DNA of 64,000 nucleotides from Mycobacterium sp. D16R12 (GCF_002013465.1 NZ_MAFC01000030.1:41311-105310), one strand, 5' to 3'. Numbered from the stretch's first letter, positions 52,829 to 62,235 are shown. The notes: generated by a model from the sequence alone, not told the origin. Translations and numbers: made by a program.

Positions 52829-53293
52829 TCAGGATCCTGTCGGCGCGTCCCGATGCGCGCGCAATGCGGCGATCTCACGTTCAAAGTCATCGGCGGAGCT
52901 GAATCCGCGATAGACCGAGGCGAAGCGCAGATATGCAACCTCGTCCAGGTCACGTAGTGGGCCGAGGATGGCCAGGCCCACCTCATTACTGGGAATCTCC
53001 GGGGACCCGGCGGCCCGGACAGCATCTTCTACCTGCTGGGCAAGCAGATTCAGCGCATCATCATCGACAGCACGGCCCTGACAGGCCCTGCGCACGCCCT
53101 TGATGACCTTGTCGCGGCTGAACGGCTCGGTGACACCGCTGCGCTTCACAACGGCCAGCACCGCGGTCTCGACAGTGGTGAAGCGACGGCCGCACTCCGG
53201 GCACGATCGCCGTCGACGTATCGCCTGACCCTCATCCGCCTCACGGGAATCGACAACGCGCGAGTCAGGATGACGGCAGAACGGACAGTGCAT
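52829..53293 (-). CDS. nrdR: Transcriptional repressor NrdR
   Basis: NrdR senses ATP/dATP and represses ribonucleotide reductase genes. The 154-residue protein has a zinc ribbon (CPFCRHPDSRVVDSR and CPECGRRFTTVE) and an ATP-cone domain from about residue 46 (VVKRSGVTEPFSRDKVIKGV). It matches Rv2718c. Open frame continues upstream, but the ATG before HCPFC is universal for the family. The 130 bp to chiZ hold no clear element. Confidence 0.95.
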   Translation of the reverse strand: MHCPFCRHPDSRVVDSREADEGQAIRRRRSCPECGRRFTTVETAVLAVVKRSGVTEPFSRDKVIKGVRRACQGRAVDDDALNLLAQQVEDAVRAAGSPEIPSNEVGLAILGPLRDLDEVAYLRFASVYRGFSSADDFEREIAALRAHRDAPTGS

Positions 53294-53423
53294 TACTGCT
53301 CCTTCGCCGGTTCTGGACTCCAAGTCACTGGGCTGGGTGGGCTGACACACAGCGCAGCGCGCCCAGACCGGTCTCGAGGATACCCGTGCTCCCGCACGTT
53401 CGAAGGTCACGTCCGTTCGCCGA

Positions 53424-53933
53424 TCAGCCGACCGGAGAAACCAGCGTCTGACCGGCTTGTACTGTCGCCGAGTCGAGTTCATTGAGTTCACGGATCTTGG
53501 ACACCACCGCCGAGCGCGGGGCATCCGGCGCGACACGCGAGGCCACGTCGGCCAGGGTCTCTCCCGGCGCGACCTGGACCACCGCCACGCGCTCCGGCAC
53601 ACCAACTCCCCCGACTCCGGCAGCACTGACCTGGCCGAGCATCAGCAGCCACATCGTCGCTACCGCAGCACCCACCGAGACGACAATGGTCGCCTTGAGG
53701 CTCACCGAGCGCCGACCATGCACCCGATGCGGCACCGTCGAGACCCGGATCCCGTTGCCCCTGTAGGCAGCCGGCCGACCAGCAGGCCGGCGATAGGCGA
53801 CGGTGCGCACCGGCAGCGCGCGACGCTGAGTCAGCGGGTACTCCGCGCTGTAGGCACGTGCCTGCGGGGCGTCATCGCGTGACGCGTACTCGGCAGTGCG
53901 AGAACGCGGTGTGGTGAGAACGTTTGTGCTCAT
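53424..53933 (-). CDS. chiZ: LysM-containing cell-wall protein ChiZ
   Basis: The 169-residue protein matches Rv2719c (ChiZ), a DNA-damage-induced peptidoglycan hydrolase-associated protein that slows division. It has a long basic, Arg/Ala-rich N-terminus of about 90 residues, one membrane helix (VSVGAAVATMWLLMLGQV) and an external LysM domain (VQVAPGETLADVASRVAPDA, then QAGQTLVSPVG). It is divergent from lexA and flanked by SOS boxes. Confidence 0.9.
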   Translation of the reverse strand: MSTNVLTTPRSRTAEYASRDDAPQARAYSAEYPLTQRRALPVRTVAYRRPAGRPAAYRGNGIRVSTVPHRVHGRRSVSLKATIVVSVGAAVATMWLLMLGQVSAAGVGGVGVPERVAVVQVAPGETLADVASRVAPDAPRSAVVSKIRELNELDSATVQAGQTLVSPVG

Positions 53934-53993
53934 CTGTATGCCCTTCCTGTCCTGTCGATCGGTAGGCCCGTTCGCTCTTATGTTCGAATGTAC

Positions 53994-54009
53994 TCGATCA
54001 TGTGTTCGA
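53994..54009. promoter_or_regulatory. LexA (SOS) box 1, chiZ side
   Basis: TCGATCATGTGTTCGA matches TCGAAC-N4-GTTCGA with one mismatch, 61 bp before the chiZ ATG. It is probably the site repressing chiZ. Confidence 0.75.
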
Positions 54010-54012
54010 TGT

Positions 54013-54028
54013 CCGAACATGTGATCGA
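54013..54028. promoter_or_regulatory. LexA-like box 2, chiZ side
   Basis: CCGAACATGTGATCGA matches the SOS consensus with two mismatches, three bases beyond box 1. Between them TGTTCG and CGAACA form a further inverted repeat, so two LexA dimers could sit side by side. Confidence 0.5.
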
Positions 54029-54114
54029 TTTGTAGCATCCGCCACCGACAAGTGGGCTTGAGCTGCGCAAACGTCACCCGCAACCGGCCCATCGGGCGCC
54101 ATTCGCGACACGCA

Positions 54115-54130
54115 TCGAACACATGTTTGA
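54115..54130. promoter_or_regulatory. LexA (SOS) box at lexA
   Basis: TCGAACACATGTTTGA matches the mycobacterial SOS consensus with one mismatch and is identical, from memory, to the tubercle bacillus lexA box. It ends 32 bp before the lexA ATG, upstream of a TAGATT -10 element at 54150-54155. Confidence 0.88.
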
Positions 54131-54162
54131 TAAATGTCGTCGACAGGTCTAGATTCGGGCCC

Positions 54163-54837
54163 ATGAGCGATACACCCAGCAAGGGACCCGCCACCGGTTC
54201 ACTGACCGAGCGCCAGCGGACCATCCTGGAGGTCATCCGCGCATCGGTGAATGAGCGGGGCTACCCCCCGAGCATCCGCGAAATCGGAGACGCCGTCGGG
54301 CTCACCTCGACATCGTCGGTCGCCCATCAGCTACGCACCCTCGAGCAGAAGGGCTTCCTGCGGCGTGATCCAAATCGCCCACGCGCCGTTGATGTTCGAG
54401 GAATCGATGAATTCCGTGGCCAGTCGGCGACCACGGACGTGGCCGGTTCCGGCGACCTGCCCGAGCCAACATTCGTGCCCGTCCTGGGCCGCATCGCCGC
54501 CGGTGGTCCCATCCTGGCCGAAGAGGCCGTGGAGGACGTGTTCCCGCTCCCCCGCGAGCTGGTGGGCGAGGGATCGCTGTTCCTGCTCAAGGTGGTCGGC
54601 GAATCGATGATTGACGCCGCGATATGCGATGGCGACTGGGTGGTAGTCCGTCAGCAGAATGTCGCCGACAACGGCGATATCGTGGCGGCGATGATCGACG
54701 GTGAGGCGACCGTCAAGACGTTCAAGCGGACAACAGGGCAGGTCTGGCTGATGCCGCACAACCCCCTGTTCGAGCCGATCCCCGGAAACGACGCCGCCAT
54801 CCTCGGCAAGGTCGTCACCGTCCTGCGCAAGATCTAG
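54163..54837 (+). CDS. lexA: SOS repressor LexA
   Basis: The 224-residue repressor of DNA-damage genes has the winged helix IREIGDAVGLTSTSSVAHQLRTLE (residues 35-60, key helix), the self-cleavage Ala-Gly in VLGRIAAGGP, the catalytic Ser in VVGESMIDAA and the Lys in GEATVKTFKR. The frame continues upstream through the SOS box, so the internal ATG is right. With TAGATT ending 7 bases before it, the mRNA is probably leaderless. Confidence 0.96.
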   Translation: MSDTPSKGPATGSLTERQRTILEVIRASVNERGYPPSIREIGDAVGLTSTSSVAHQLRTLEQKGFLRRDPNRPRAVDVRGIDEFRGQSATTDVAGSGDLPEPTFVPVLGRIAAGGPILAEEAVEDVFPLPRELVGEGSLFLLKVVGESMIDAAICDGDWVVVRQQNVADNGDIVAAMIDGEATVKTFKRTTGQVWLMPHNPLFEPIPGNDAAILGKVVTVLRKI

Positions 54838-55367
54838 CCGTCACCCGGCGGCGGCCCGGGTGCGGATCCGTCGTCCAGGGACGGCAAGAACAGCTGGAAA
54901 TGTGCGACGTCGTGCCAGCCGCCCAACTTGTAGCCGATGCGTCGGTAGCACGCGACCTGCTCGAATCCCATTGCCCGGTGCAGCTTTTCACTCGCCGCAT
55001 TGGGTATCACGACAACCGCCAACACGGTGCGATAGCCCAGGGAGCGCAGCCGGTCGAGCAGCGCCGTGTACAACTGGCGGCCCGCCCCGCGCTGTTGCCG
55101 GGTGCCGTCCACGTACACACTGACCTCGCACGCCCACTGATAAGCGGTCCGCGATTTCCACGGCACCGCGTAGGCATACCCCAAGATCTCACCGCCATCC
55201 TCGGCGACAAGCCAGGCATGCCGATGGGCCGCCGTGCGGATGCGTTCGGCAAGAACAGCATCCGACGGCGGCACCTCCTCGAATGAGATAGCCGTATCCG
55301 TGACATACGGCGCATAGATCGCCGCGCACGCGGCCGCGTCATCGGCGGCCGCATCACGAATGATCAT
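54834..55367 (-). CDS. GNAT acetyltransferase (phosphinothricin acetyltransferase-like)
   Basis: The 177-residue protein fits the Pat/Bar group: IIRDAAADDAAACAAIYAPYV at the N-terminus (first residues), ISFEEVPPS, EVSVYVDGTRQQRGAGRQLYTALL for acetyl-CoA and LHRAMGFEQVACYRRIGYKLGGWHDV late. Substrate may be methionine sulfoximine-like or another amine. Stop overlaps lexA by four bases. The ATG lies 6 bp from the end of fadE20. Confidence 0.87.
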   Translation of the reverse strand: MIIRDAAADDAAACAAIYAPYVTDTAISFEEVPPSDAVLAERIRTAAHRHAWLVAEDGGEILGYAYAVPWKSRTAYQWACEVSVYVDGTRQQRGAGRQLYTALLDRLRSLGYRTVLAVVVIPNAASEKLHRAMGFEQVACYRRIGYKLGGWHDVAHFQLFLPSLDDGSAPGPPPGDG

Positions 55368-55373
55368 GAGGCG

Positions 55374-56528
55374 CTAGAGCGAGCGCCCGATGATCTCCTT
55401 CATGATCTCGGTGGTTCCGCCGTAGATCGTCTGGATACGCGAGTCCATGTATGCCCGGGCAACCGGGTACTCGCGCATGAAGCCATATCCACCGTGCAGC
55501 TGCAGGCAGCGGTCAATCAGGTGAACCTGCTTCTCGGTGCTGTACCACTTGGCCATCGCGGCCTGCTCGACGCTCAGCTCCTTCTTGTTGAGCAGCGTGA
55601 TGAACTCGTCGACCATGATCCGGATCATCGTGGCATCGGTGGCGAGCTCGGCCAGCACAAAGCGGCTGTTCTGAAAGCTCTTGATCGGCTTGCCGAACGC
55701 CTTGCGCTCGGACGTGTACTGGATGGTCGCGTTAAGCATGGTTTCCATCGCCGCGGCCGCGACGACGGCAATCGACATGCGTTCCTGCGGCAGGTTCTGC
55801 ATGAGGTAGATGAAGCCCTGGCCCTCGTCACCCAGCAGGTTGGCGGCGGGCACGCGAACGTCGGTGAAGGACAGTTCGGCGGTGTCCTGAGCGTCCAGCC
55901 CCATCTTGTCGAGCTTGCGGCCGCGCTCGAAGCCCTCCATGCCGCGTTCCACGACGATGAGGCTGAAGCCCAGCGCACCCTTTTCGGGGTCGGTCTGTGC
56001 GACCACGATGACCAGGTCGGCGTTGATGCCGTTGGTGATGAAGGTCTTCGAGCCGTTGAGAATGTAATGATCGCCGTCCTTGACCGCGCGGGTCTTGATG
56101 CCCTGCAGGTCACTTCCGGTGCCCGGCTCGGTCATGGCGATGGCCGTGATCAGCTCACCGGAACAGAAACCGGGGAACCAGCGGGCCTTCTGCTCTTCGC
56201 TGGCCAGATCCCGGAAGTACGGGCCCGCAACATCGTTGTGCAAAGTGAAACCGATACCCGACTGGCGAGCCTTGGTGATCTCTTCGCCGATGACGGCGTT
56301 GTAGCGGAAATCGACAAGTCCGCCGCCGCCGAACTCCTCGGGCATGTCAGTGCCGAGGAAGCCCTGTTTGCCCGCCTCGACCCAGAGAGAGCGGTCGACG
56401 ATCTTGTTCTCGTCCCACTCCTCCCGGTACGGCTCGGCATGCCGTTCCAGGAAAGTCTTGAACGACTCGCGGAACAGCTCGTGCTCGGGTTCGAAAATGG
56501 TGCGTTTGAACTTAACGGCGCCGGCCAT
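55374..56528 (-). CDS. fadE20: Acyl-CoA dehydrogenase FadE20
   Basis: The 384-residue flavoprotein catalyses acyl-CoA alpha,beta-dehydrogenation and matches Rv2724c. Motifs are AIAMTEPGTGSDLQGIKTRA near residue 125, the FITNGINADLVIVV strand, and the C-terminal LQLHGGYGFMREYPVARAYMDSR, followed by IYGGTTEIMKEIIGRSL with the Glu expected as catalytic base region. GGAAGG 5 bases upstream fixes the ATG over a nearby GTG. A TetR-type palindrome lies 42 bp upstream. Confidence 0.92.
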   Translation of the reverse strand: MAGAVKFKRTIFEPEHELFRESFKTFLERHAEPYREEWDENKIVDRSLWVEAGKQGFLGTDMPEEFGGGGLVDFRYNAVIGEEITKARQSGIGFTLHNDVAGPYFRDLASEEQKARWFPGFCSGELITAIAMTEPGTGSDLQGIKTRAVKDGDHYILNGSKTFITNGINADLVIVVAQTDPEKGALGFSLIVVERGMEGFERGRKLDKMGLDAQDTAELSFTDVRVPAANLLGDEGQGFIYLMQNLPQERMSIAVVAAAAMETMLNATIQYTSERKAFGKPIKSFQNSRFVLAELATDATMIRIMVDEFITLLNKKELSVEQAAMAKWYSTEKQVHLIDRCLQLHGGYGFMREYPVARAYMDSRIQTIYGGTTEIMKEIIGRSL

Positions 56529-56569
56529 GATCACCTTCCGGTTTGGGTTTACGTACTCGGCAGAATGTA

Positions 56570-56593
56570 TACCAACCCACTGGTCGGTTGGTA
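56570..56593. promoter_or_regulatory. TetR-type operator between fadE20 and bisC
   Basis: Exact arms TACCAACC (56570-56577) and GGTTGGTA (56586-56593) flank 8 bases (CACTGGTC). The nested ACTGGTCGGT half-site form is common for TetR-family repressors. It lies 42 bp from the fadE20 ATG and 46 bp from the bisC GTG. No TetR gene is in the window. Confidence 0.6.
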
Positions 56594-56638
56594 CTCGCCT
56601 ACCTGGTTTCGACGGACAGAAAGCCTAGGCTGGCGAGG

Positions 56639-58930
56639 GTGACCAGACTGGCACTTTCACATACTCACTGGGGTGCGTTTACTCCCGAGGTCCGCGACGG
56701 CGAAGTCATTGGCGTCACACCCATCTCCACCGACCTGGACCCCTCTCCGCTGCTGCAGAACATTCCTGGTTCGATCCGCCACCAGGCCCGAGTGACCGCG
56801 CCATCCGTACGCCGCGGCTGGCTACGGGACGGAGCCGGTCCCAGCACAGCGCGTGGCTCCGACGAGTACGTCGAGGTGTCATGGGACGAGCTCACCGAAC
56901 TACTCGCCGATGAACTGCGGCGGATCGTCGACACTCACGGCAATGAGGCCATTTACGGCGGCTCGTATGGCTGGGCCAGTGCGGGACGGTTCCATCATGC
57001 CCAGAGCCAGGTACACCGGTTCCTGAAACTACTTGGCGGGTACACCTTTTCACGTCACTCGTACAGCCTGGGTGCAACCGGCGTCATCATGCCGCACGTC
57101 GTCGGCACCCACGACGGGCTGTTCAAGAGGTCGACGTCATGGGATGTCATCGTCGAGAACACCGATCTACTGGTCTCATTCGGCGGCATCGCACTAAAGA
57201 ACACCGGAGTCAACCACGGCGGCACCACCGCGCATCCGGCTCGTGATGCCCTCAACAGGTTCCGTGCCCGCGGCGGGCGCATCGTCTCGTTCAGTCCGCT
57301 GCGCGATGACATCGACGGCGAATGTGAGTGGCACGCACCTGTCCCCGGGACCGACGTCGCCGTCATGCTCGCCCTGGCCCATGTGCTGGCCGTGGAAGGT
57401 CTGGCGGATCTGACCTTCTTGCGCACCTATTGCACTGGCTACGAACAGTTCGAGCGCTACCTCCTGGGCATCGACGACGGCGTGCCCAAGAGCCCGGAAT
57501 GGGCGGCGAGCATCAGCACTCTGGACACTGACGAGCTGCGCACGCTGGCGCGGCGCATGGCGGCCGGGCGCACCCTGGTGACGGTCAGCTGGTCGCTGCA
57601 GCGGGTGCGCCACGGCGAACAGGCGCCGTGGATGGGGCTGACCCTGGCCGCGATGCTCGGTCAGATCGGCCTTCCCGGAGGTGGTTTCGGCCACGGTTAT
57701 GGCTCGATGAACGAGGCCGGGCTAGCCCCGGTCAGCTGCCCACTGCCAACCTTTCCCCAAGGGCCCAACCCCGTTGAGACGTTCATCCCCGTGGCGGCCA
57801 TCAGTGAACTGCTGCTGCGGCCCGGCGAGACGCTGGCCTACAACGGCCAGTCGCTCACTCTGCCGGATATCAAGTGCGTCTACTGGGCGGGCGGAAATCC
57901 GTTCCATCACCATCAGAACCTGCCGCGACTACGCCGCGCGCTGGCGCGTGTCGACACCGTCGTGGTGCACGATCCGGTCTGGACGGCGATGGCCAAGCAC
58001 GCCGATATCGTGGTGCCGTCCACCACCAGCCTGGAACGCGACGACTTTTCCGGAAGCCGAAACGACCCACTGCTGGTGGCGATGAAAGCCGCGGCTGCGC
58101 CGTATGCCAACTCGCGCGATGACTACACAACATTCTCGGCGCTCGCCGAAAGGCTGGGGTTCGGCGAGCAGTTCTCCGAGGGGCGCACCGCCGCGCAGTG
58201 GCTCCGTCACATCTACACCGAATGGGCCGGAGCCCGCGACTTCGCGGTGCCGGACTTCGACGAGTTCTGGGAGCAGGGCTACCTACAGTTGCCGACCGAT
58301 CCCGGTCTGACTCTGCTGTCGGACTTCCGCGACAACCCAGACGCGCACCCGCTGCACACCCCGAGTGGGCGCATCGAGATTTTCTCGGAAACCATCGACG
58401 GCTTCGGATACACGGACTGCGGGGGCCACCCGCAGTGGTACGAGCCCGCAGAATGGCTGAACGGCGAACGCGCCCAAAACTTCCCACTGCACCTGATCGC
58501 CAATCAGCCGCGGACCCGGCTGCACAGCCAGCTCGATTTCGGCGGCACCAGCCAGGCCTCGAAGGTGCAGGGACGTGAACCCATCCGCATGCATCCGGCC
58601 GACGCCGCCGAGCGTGGCATCGGCGACGGCGACGTGGTGCGCGTGTTCAACGATCGCGGCGCCTGCCTGGCCGGGGCGGTCCTCGACGAAGGCCTGCGGC
58701 GCCGGGTGGTGCAGCTGGCCACCGGCGCGTGGTACGACCCGATCGATCCGTCCGATCCGGATTCGCTCTGCGCACACGGCAATCCCAATGTCTTCACCGA
58801 CGACTCGGGAACCTCGTCCTTGGCACAGGGTTGCACCGGTCAGCACGTGCTGGTGCAGATCGAGCGCTTCGAGGGATCACTGCCTCCGGTGCGGGCGCAC
58901 GTCCCGCCGCGGATCGTTCCGCGCGACTAG
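56639..58930 (+). CDS. bisC: Biotin sulfoxide reductase-like molybdopterin oxidoreductase
   Basis: The 763-residue enzyme belongs to the DMSO/TMAO/biotin sulfoxide reductase family with a molybdenum bis-MGD cofactor. There is no N-terminal Cys4 Fe-S motif, as expected. Signatures include THWGAFTPEV at the start, GGSYGWASAGRFHHAQSQVHRF, YSLGATGVIMPHVVG with the Ser Mo ligand, and the C-terminal NDRGACLAGAVLDEGL and GCTGQH. It resembles Rv1442, not a neighbour in the tubercle bacillus. The GTG is chosen; a weak GAGG directly precedes it and it may be leaderless. Confidence 0.9.
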   Translation: MTRLALSHTHWGAFTPEVRDGEVIGVTPISTDLDPSPLLQNIPGSIRHQARVTAPSVRRGWLRDGAGPSTARGSDEYVEVSWDELTELLADELRRIVDTHGNEAIYGGSYGWASAGRFHHAQSQVHRFLKLLGGYTFSRHSYSLGATGVIMPHVVGTHDGLFKRSTSWDVIVENTDLLVSFGGIALKNTGVNHGGTTAHPARDALNRFRARGGRIVSFSPLRDDIDGECEWHAPVPGTDVAVMLALAHVLAVEGLADLTFLRTYCTGYEQFERYLLGIDDGVPKSPEWAASISTLDTDELRTLARRMAAGRTLVTVSWSLQRVRHGEQAPWMGLTLAAMLGQIGLPGGGFGHGYGSMNEAGLAPVSCPLPTFPQGPNPVETFIPVAAISELLLRPGETLAYNGQSLTLPDIKCVYWAGGNPFHHHQNLPRLRRALARVDTVVVHDPVWTAMAKHADIVVPSTTSLERDDFSGSRNDPLLVAMKAAAAPYANSRDDYTTFSALAERLGFGEQFSEGRTAAQWLRHIYTEWAGARDFAVPDFDEFWEQGYLQLPTDPGLTLLSDFRDNPDAHPLHTPSGRIEIFSETIDGFGYTDCGGHPQWYEPAEWLNGERAQNFPLHLIANQPRTRLHSQLDFGGTSQASKVQGREPIRMHPADAAERGIGDGDVVRVFNDRGACLAGAVLDEGLRRRVVQLATGAWYDPIDPSDPDSLCAHGNPNVFTDDSGTSSLAQGCTGQHVLVQIERFEGSLPPVRAHVPPRIVPRD

Positions 58931-60333
58931 AGCCCGGCAAGGAGCGCGGCCAGCGCTCGCGGCACCCGGCCCACCACGCGCGTGCCGTCTACCAGATGGT
59001 CGGTGGAGTGCACCTGACCCTCGGTATGGATTCGGGCCACCAAGTCACCGCGGTCGTACGGGATGACCACGTCGACGGGCACATCTGCGCGGGGCACCGT
59101 CTCGGCGATGGCCGCTCGGAGCTTGGCCACCCCGTCACCGGTGTGCGCCGACACGAACAGCGCCTTGGGCAGTGCGCGCCGCAGCTGCGCCAAGGCAAGA
59201 TCACCCGCCGCATCGATCTTGTTGATCACCAACAGTTCTGGAGACGACGAGCTTGTGTCACCTAAACTGCCCGCGACCACGTCTCTGATCACAGCGCGCA
59301 CCGCCTCGATCTGGGCCAGCGGCGCCAGATCGGAGCCATCCACCACGTGGACGAGCAGGTCCGCGTCGGCCACCTCTTCCAGGGTGGACCGGAAGGCCTC
59401 CACCAATTGGGTGGGCAGGTGTCGCACGAAACCGACGGTGTCCGTGATGACGAATTCGCGTCCGTCGTCAAATGTTCCGCGTCGCGTTGTCGGTTCGAGC
59501 GTGGCGAACAACGCGTCCTGAACCAGCACCCCGGCACCGGTGATCGCATTCAGCAGGCTCGACTTGCCGGCGTTGGTGTAGCCGACGATGGCGATCGACG
59601 GCGCATCACTCTCGAGTCGACGGCTGCGCTTGGTGTCCCGAACCGTCTTCATCTCGCGGATTTCGCGACGCAGCTTGGACATGCGTTCACGGATCCGGCG
59701 TCGGTCGGTCTCGATCTTCGTCTCACCGGGGCCACGAGTACCCACACCGCCACCTGCGCCGCCGGCACGGCCACCGGCCTGGCGGGACATGGATTCACCC
59801 CAGCCACGCAGCCGCGGCAGCATGTACTCCATCTGCGCCAAGGCCACCTGCGCCTTGCCTTCGCGGCTGGTGGCGTGTTGGGCGAAGATATCCAGAATCA
59901 GCGCGGTGCGGTCGATGACCTTGACCTTCACCGCCTTCTCCAGCGCTACCAGCTGAGCGGGGCTGAGTTCACCATCGCAGATCACGGTGTCGGCACCCGT
60001 GGCCAATACGATCTCGCGCAGCTCGATCGCCTTGCCGGATCCGATATATGTTGCCGGATCGGGCTTTTGACGACGTTGAATCAACGCTTCGAGCACCTCG
60101 GACCCGGCGGTCTCGGCGAGCGCCGCGAGTTCAGCCATGCTGACGTCGGCCTCATGCGAGGTCCCGTCGGTCCACACACCTACCAACACAACCCGTTCCA
60201 GGCGCAGCTGCCGGTATTCGACCTCGGTGACGTCGGTGAGCTCGGTGGAGAGCCCCGCCACACGTTTGAGTGCGGCGCGATCTTCCAGGGCGAGTTCGCC
60301 ATCGGTGGGTGTCTGAAAAGATGTCGAATTCAT
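58927..60333 (-). CDS. hflX: GTPase HflX
   Basis: HflX is a ribosome-associated GTPase that splits stalled ribosomes and affects macrolide tolerance in mycobacteria. The 468-residue protein has an N-terminal HflX domain (ATYIGSGKAIEL, VICDGELSPAQ), a coiled linker, and the GTPase motifs GYTNAGKSSLLNAI, DTVGFVRHLP, NKIDA. It matches Rv2725c. Longer frame upstream, but ATG at MNSTSF gives normal length. Its end overlaps bisC by four bases. Confidence 0.94.
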   Translation of the reverse strand: MNSTSFQTPTDGELALEDRAALKRVAGLSTELTDVTEVEYRQLRLERVVLVGVWTDGTSHEADVSMAELAALAETAGSEVLEALIQRRQKPDPATYIGSGKAIELREIVLATGADTVICDGELSPAQLVALEKAVKVKVIDRTALILDIFAQHATSREGKAQVALAQMEYMLPRLRGWGESMSRQAGGRAGGAGGGVGTRGPGETKIETDRRRIRERMSKLRREIREMKTVRDTKRSRRLESDAPSIAIVGYTNAGKSSLLNAITGAGVLVQDALFATLEPTTRRGTFDDGREFVITDTVGFVRHLPTQLVEAFRSTLEEVADADLLVHVVDGSDLAPLAQIEAVRAVIRDVVAGSLGDTSSSSPELLVINKIDAAGDLALAQLRRALPKALFVSAHTGDGVAKLRAAIAETVPRADVPVDVVIPYDRGDLVARIHTEGQVHSTDHLVDGTRVVGRVPRALAALLAGL

Positions 60334-60412
60334 GTCTCTGCTGTCTGCTCTTGGCGCGAGTCGCTCATCGCGCACCGATGCTCCCACCTGTGGCTCATCG
60401 ATCGCATCCCAA

Positions 60413-61309
60413 TTATCCGCAGGCGCCAATGCCGCCCCACCATTCGTCGGAGATTTCGCCGTCGGCCAGCAGCATCGAAGGCCCGCGCAGGAAGCTTGAG
60501 TCACCCGTGATCGTCACCCGAACCTGTCCACCGGGGATGTTGACCACGATCTCGCCGACCGACCGTCCCAGGTGCCGCAGTGCCGCATAGGCGGCCGCGA
60601 CGGTTCCTGTTCCACAGGAACGCGTCTCGCCAACACCACGTTCGTGGACTCGCATCTGCACCGCGGCCACCGAACCGTCGGTGCTGTTCACGGGAGCCGT
60701 CAGCACCTCGATGTTGACCCCGTCGGGAAACAGCTCTTCGCCGAACTCCACCGGAGCACCCACGTCGAGCACGCGCAGATCCTCGGCGCTCAGATCGGCG
60801 TCCACGCAGGCCAGATGCGGGTTACCCACATCGATGGCCAGACCGGAGAACCGCCGGCCGCCCACACTCGCCTCGCCCGCGCCGAACTCCTTCACCGGCC
60901 CCATGTCGACGGTCACGTCTGCCGCGAGCTGGCTCCAGGAATTGATAATCACCGGCCGGGGTCCGGCCAGCGATGCGACAACGAACTCGTCGCGGTGTTC
61001 CAGCCCTACCGACCGCAGATAGTGCGCGAACACCCGCACACCGTTCCCGCACATCTCGGCGATCGAACCGTCGGCATTGCGGTAGTCCATGAACCAGTCT
61101 TCGCTGCTCACACCGACGGGCGTCTCGGCCAGCACCCCGCCCTCGAGGGCAGCGCCCACGGTGGTCACGCGCAGCACGCCATCGGCGCCAAGACCGCGTT
61201 GTCGGTCGCACAACGCCTGGACGGCGGGCACCGACAGATCCCGCTTGATATGGACGTCCGGCAGCACCACGAAGTCGTTCTGGGTGCCGTGGCCCTTGGT
61301 GAACTTCAC
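60413..61309 (-). CDS. dapF: Diaminopimelate epimerase
   Basis: DapF converts LL- to meso-diaminopimelate for lysine and peptidoglycan. The 298-residue protein has both active-site Cys motifs: NADGSIAEMCGNGVRVFAHY near residue 83 and ERGVGETRSCGTGTVAAA near residue 235. Start is the GTG overlapping the miaA stop (GTGA); an earlier in-frame GTG is inside miaA. It matches Rv2726c. Confidence 0.95.
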   Translation of the reverse strand: MKFTKGHGTQNDFVVLPDVHIKRDLSVPAVQALCDRQRGLGADGVLRVTTVGAALEGGVLAETPVGVSSEDWFMDYRNADGSIAEMCGNGVRVFAHYLRSVGLEHRDEFVVASLAGPRPVIINSWSQLAADVTVDMGPVKEFGAGEASVGGRRFSGLAIDVGNPHLACVDADLSAEDLRVLDVGAPVEFGEELFPDGVNIEVLTAPVNSTDGSVAAVQMRVHERGVGETRSCGTGTVAAAYAALRHLGRSVGEIVVNIPGGQVRVTITGDSSFLRGPSMLLADGEISDEWWGGIGACG

Positions 61310-62235
61310 ATATTCGAGGATAGGCGCCACCGCGACTCGATTTCGCCGCAGAGTCCGGCCGCGTCACCGTCGCTGCCTGCCAGCCACATGATGCGGTGAT
61401 CGCGACCAAACCACGATCGCTGACGGCGCACATAGCGCCGGGTGCCGATGAATGTCAGTTCGCGCGCCTGTGCCAAGTCACCGGCGCCGCCCCCGGCATC
61501 CACCGCCGCGATCACCTGGGCGTATCCGATGGCCCTCGATGCGGTGACACCGTCACGCAACCCGGCACCGAGCAGCTGCTCGACCTCCGTGACAAATCCT
61601 TGCTCGAACATCAGATCGGTGCGCCGCGCGATCCGGTCGTCGAGTTTCTCGGTCTCCCAGTCCAATCCCACGATCAACGTGTCCCACCGCGGAGAGCCGA
61701 TAGTCGGCGCCGACGCGGCGAACGGCTGCCCAGTGAGTTCGATCACCTCCAGCGCTCGCACCGTGCGACGCCCGTCGGTAGGCAGAATCACCGCTGCCGC
61801 CGCCGGGTCGCGGGTCGCGAGTTCAGCATGCAACGCGGCGACTCCGATCTCCGCCAACCGCTGCTCCCAGCGCGCGCGCACCTGCGCATCCGTCGCGGGA
61901 AATGTCCAATCATCAAGCAAGGACTGGATATACATCATCGACCCACCGACGATCACGGGCACATGTCCTCGCGCCTGGATGTCATCGATGACCGCCACAG
62001 CCTCCTGTTGATAGGTCGCGACGGTGGCCGTCTCGGTCACGTCGAGCACATCGAGCATGTGGTGTGGAATGCCCCGGCGTTCTGCCTCCGGCACCTTGGC
62101 CGTACCGATATCCATACCGCGGTACAGCTGCATCGCGTCGGCGTTGACGATCTCGCCGCCCAGTTGCTCGGCGAGCTCCAGTGCGAGGGCCGACTTGCCG
62201 GTAGCGGTGGGGCCGATGACGGCGATGGGTCGCAT
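61306..62235 (-). CDS. miaA: tRNA dimethylallyltransferase MiaA
   Basis: MiaA adds an isopentenyl group to A37 of tRNAs reading UNN codons. The 309-residue protein has the P-loop GPTATGKSALALELAE, the DAMQLYRGMDIGTAK motif and a C-terminal RRYVRRQRSWFGRD for tRNA contact. Its ATG shares one base with the upstream stop (TGATG). It matches Rv2727c. Confidence 0.95.
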   Translation of the reverse strand: MRPIAVIGPTATGKSALALELAEQLGGEIVNADAMQLYRGMDIGTAKVPEAERRGIPHHMLDVLDVTETATVATYQQEAVAVIDDIQARGHVPVIVGGSMMYIQSLLDDWTFPATDAQVRARWEQRLAEIGVAALHAELATRDPAAAAVILPTDGRRTVRALEVIELTGQPFAASAPTIGSPRWDTLIVGLDWETEKLDDRIARRTDLMFEQGFVTEVEQLLGAGLRDGVTASRAIGYAQVIAAVDAGGGAGDLAQARELTFIGTRRYVRRQRSWFGRDHRIMWLAGSDGDAAGLCGEIESRWRLSSNM

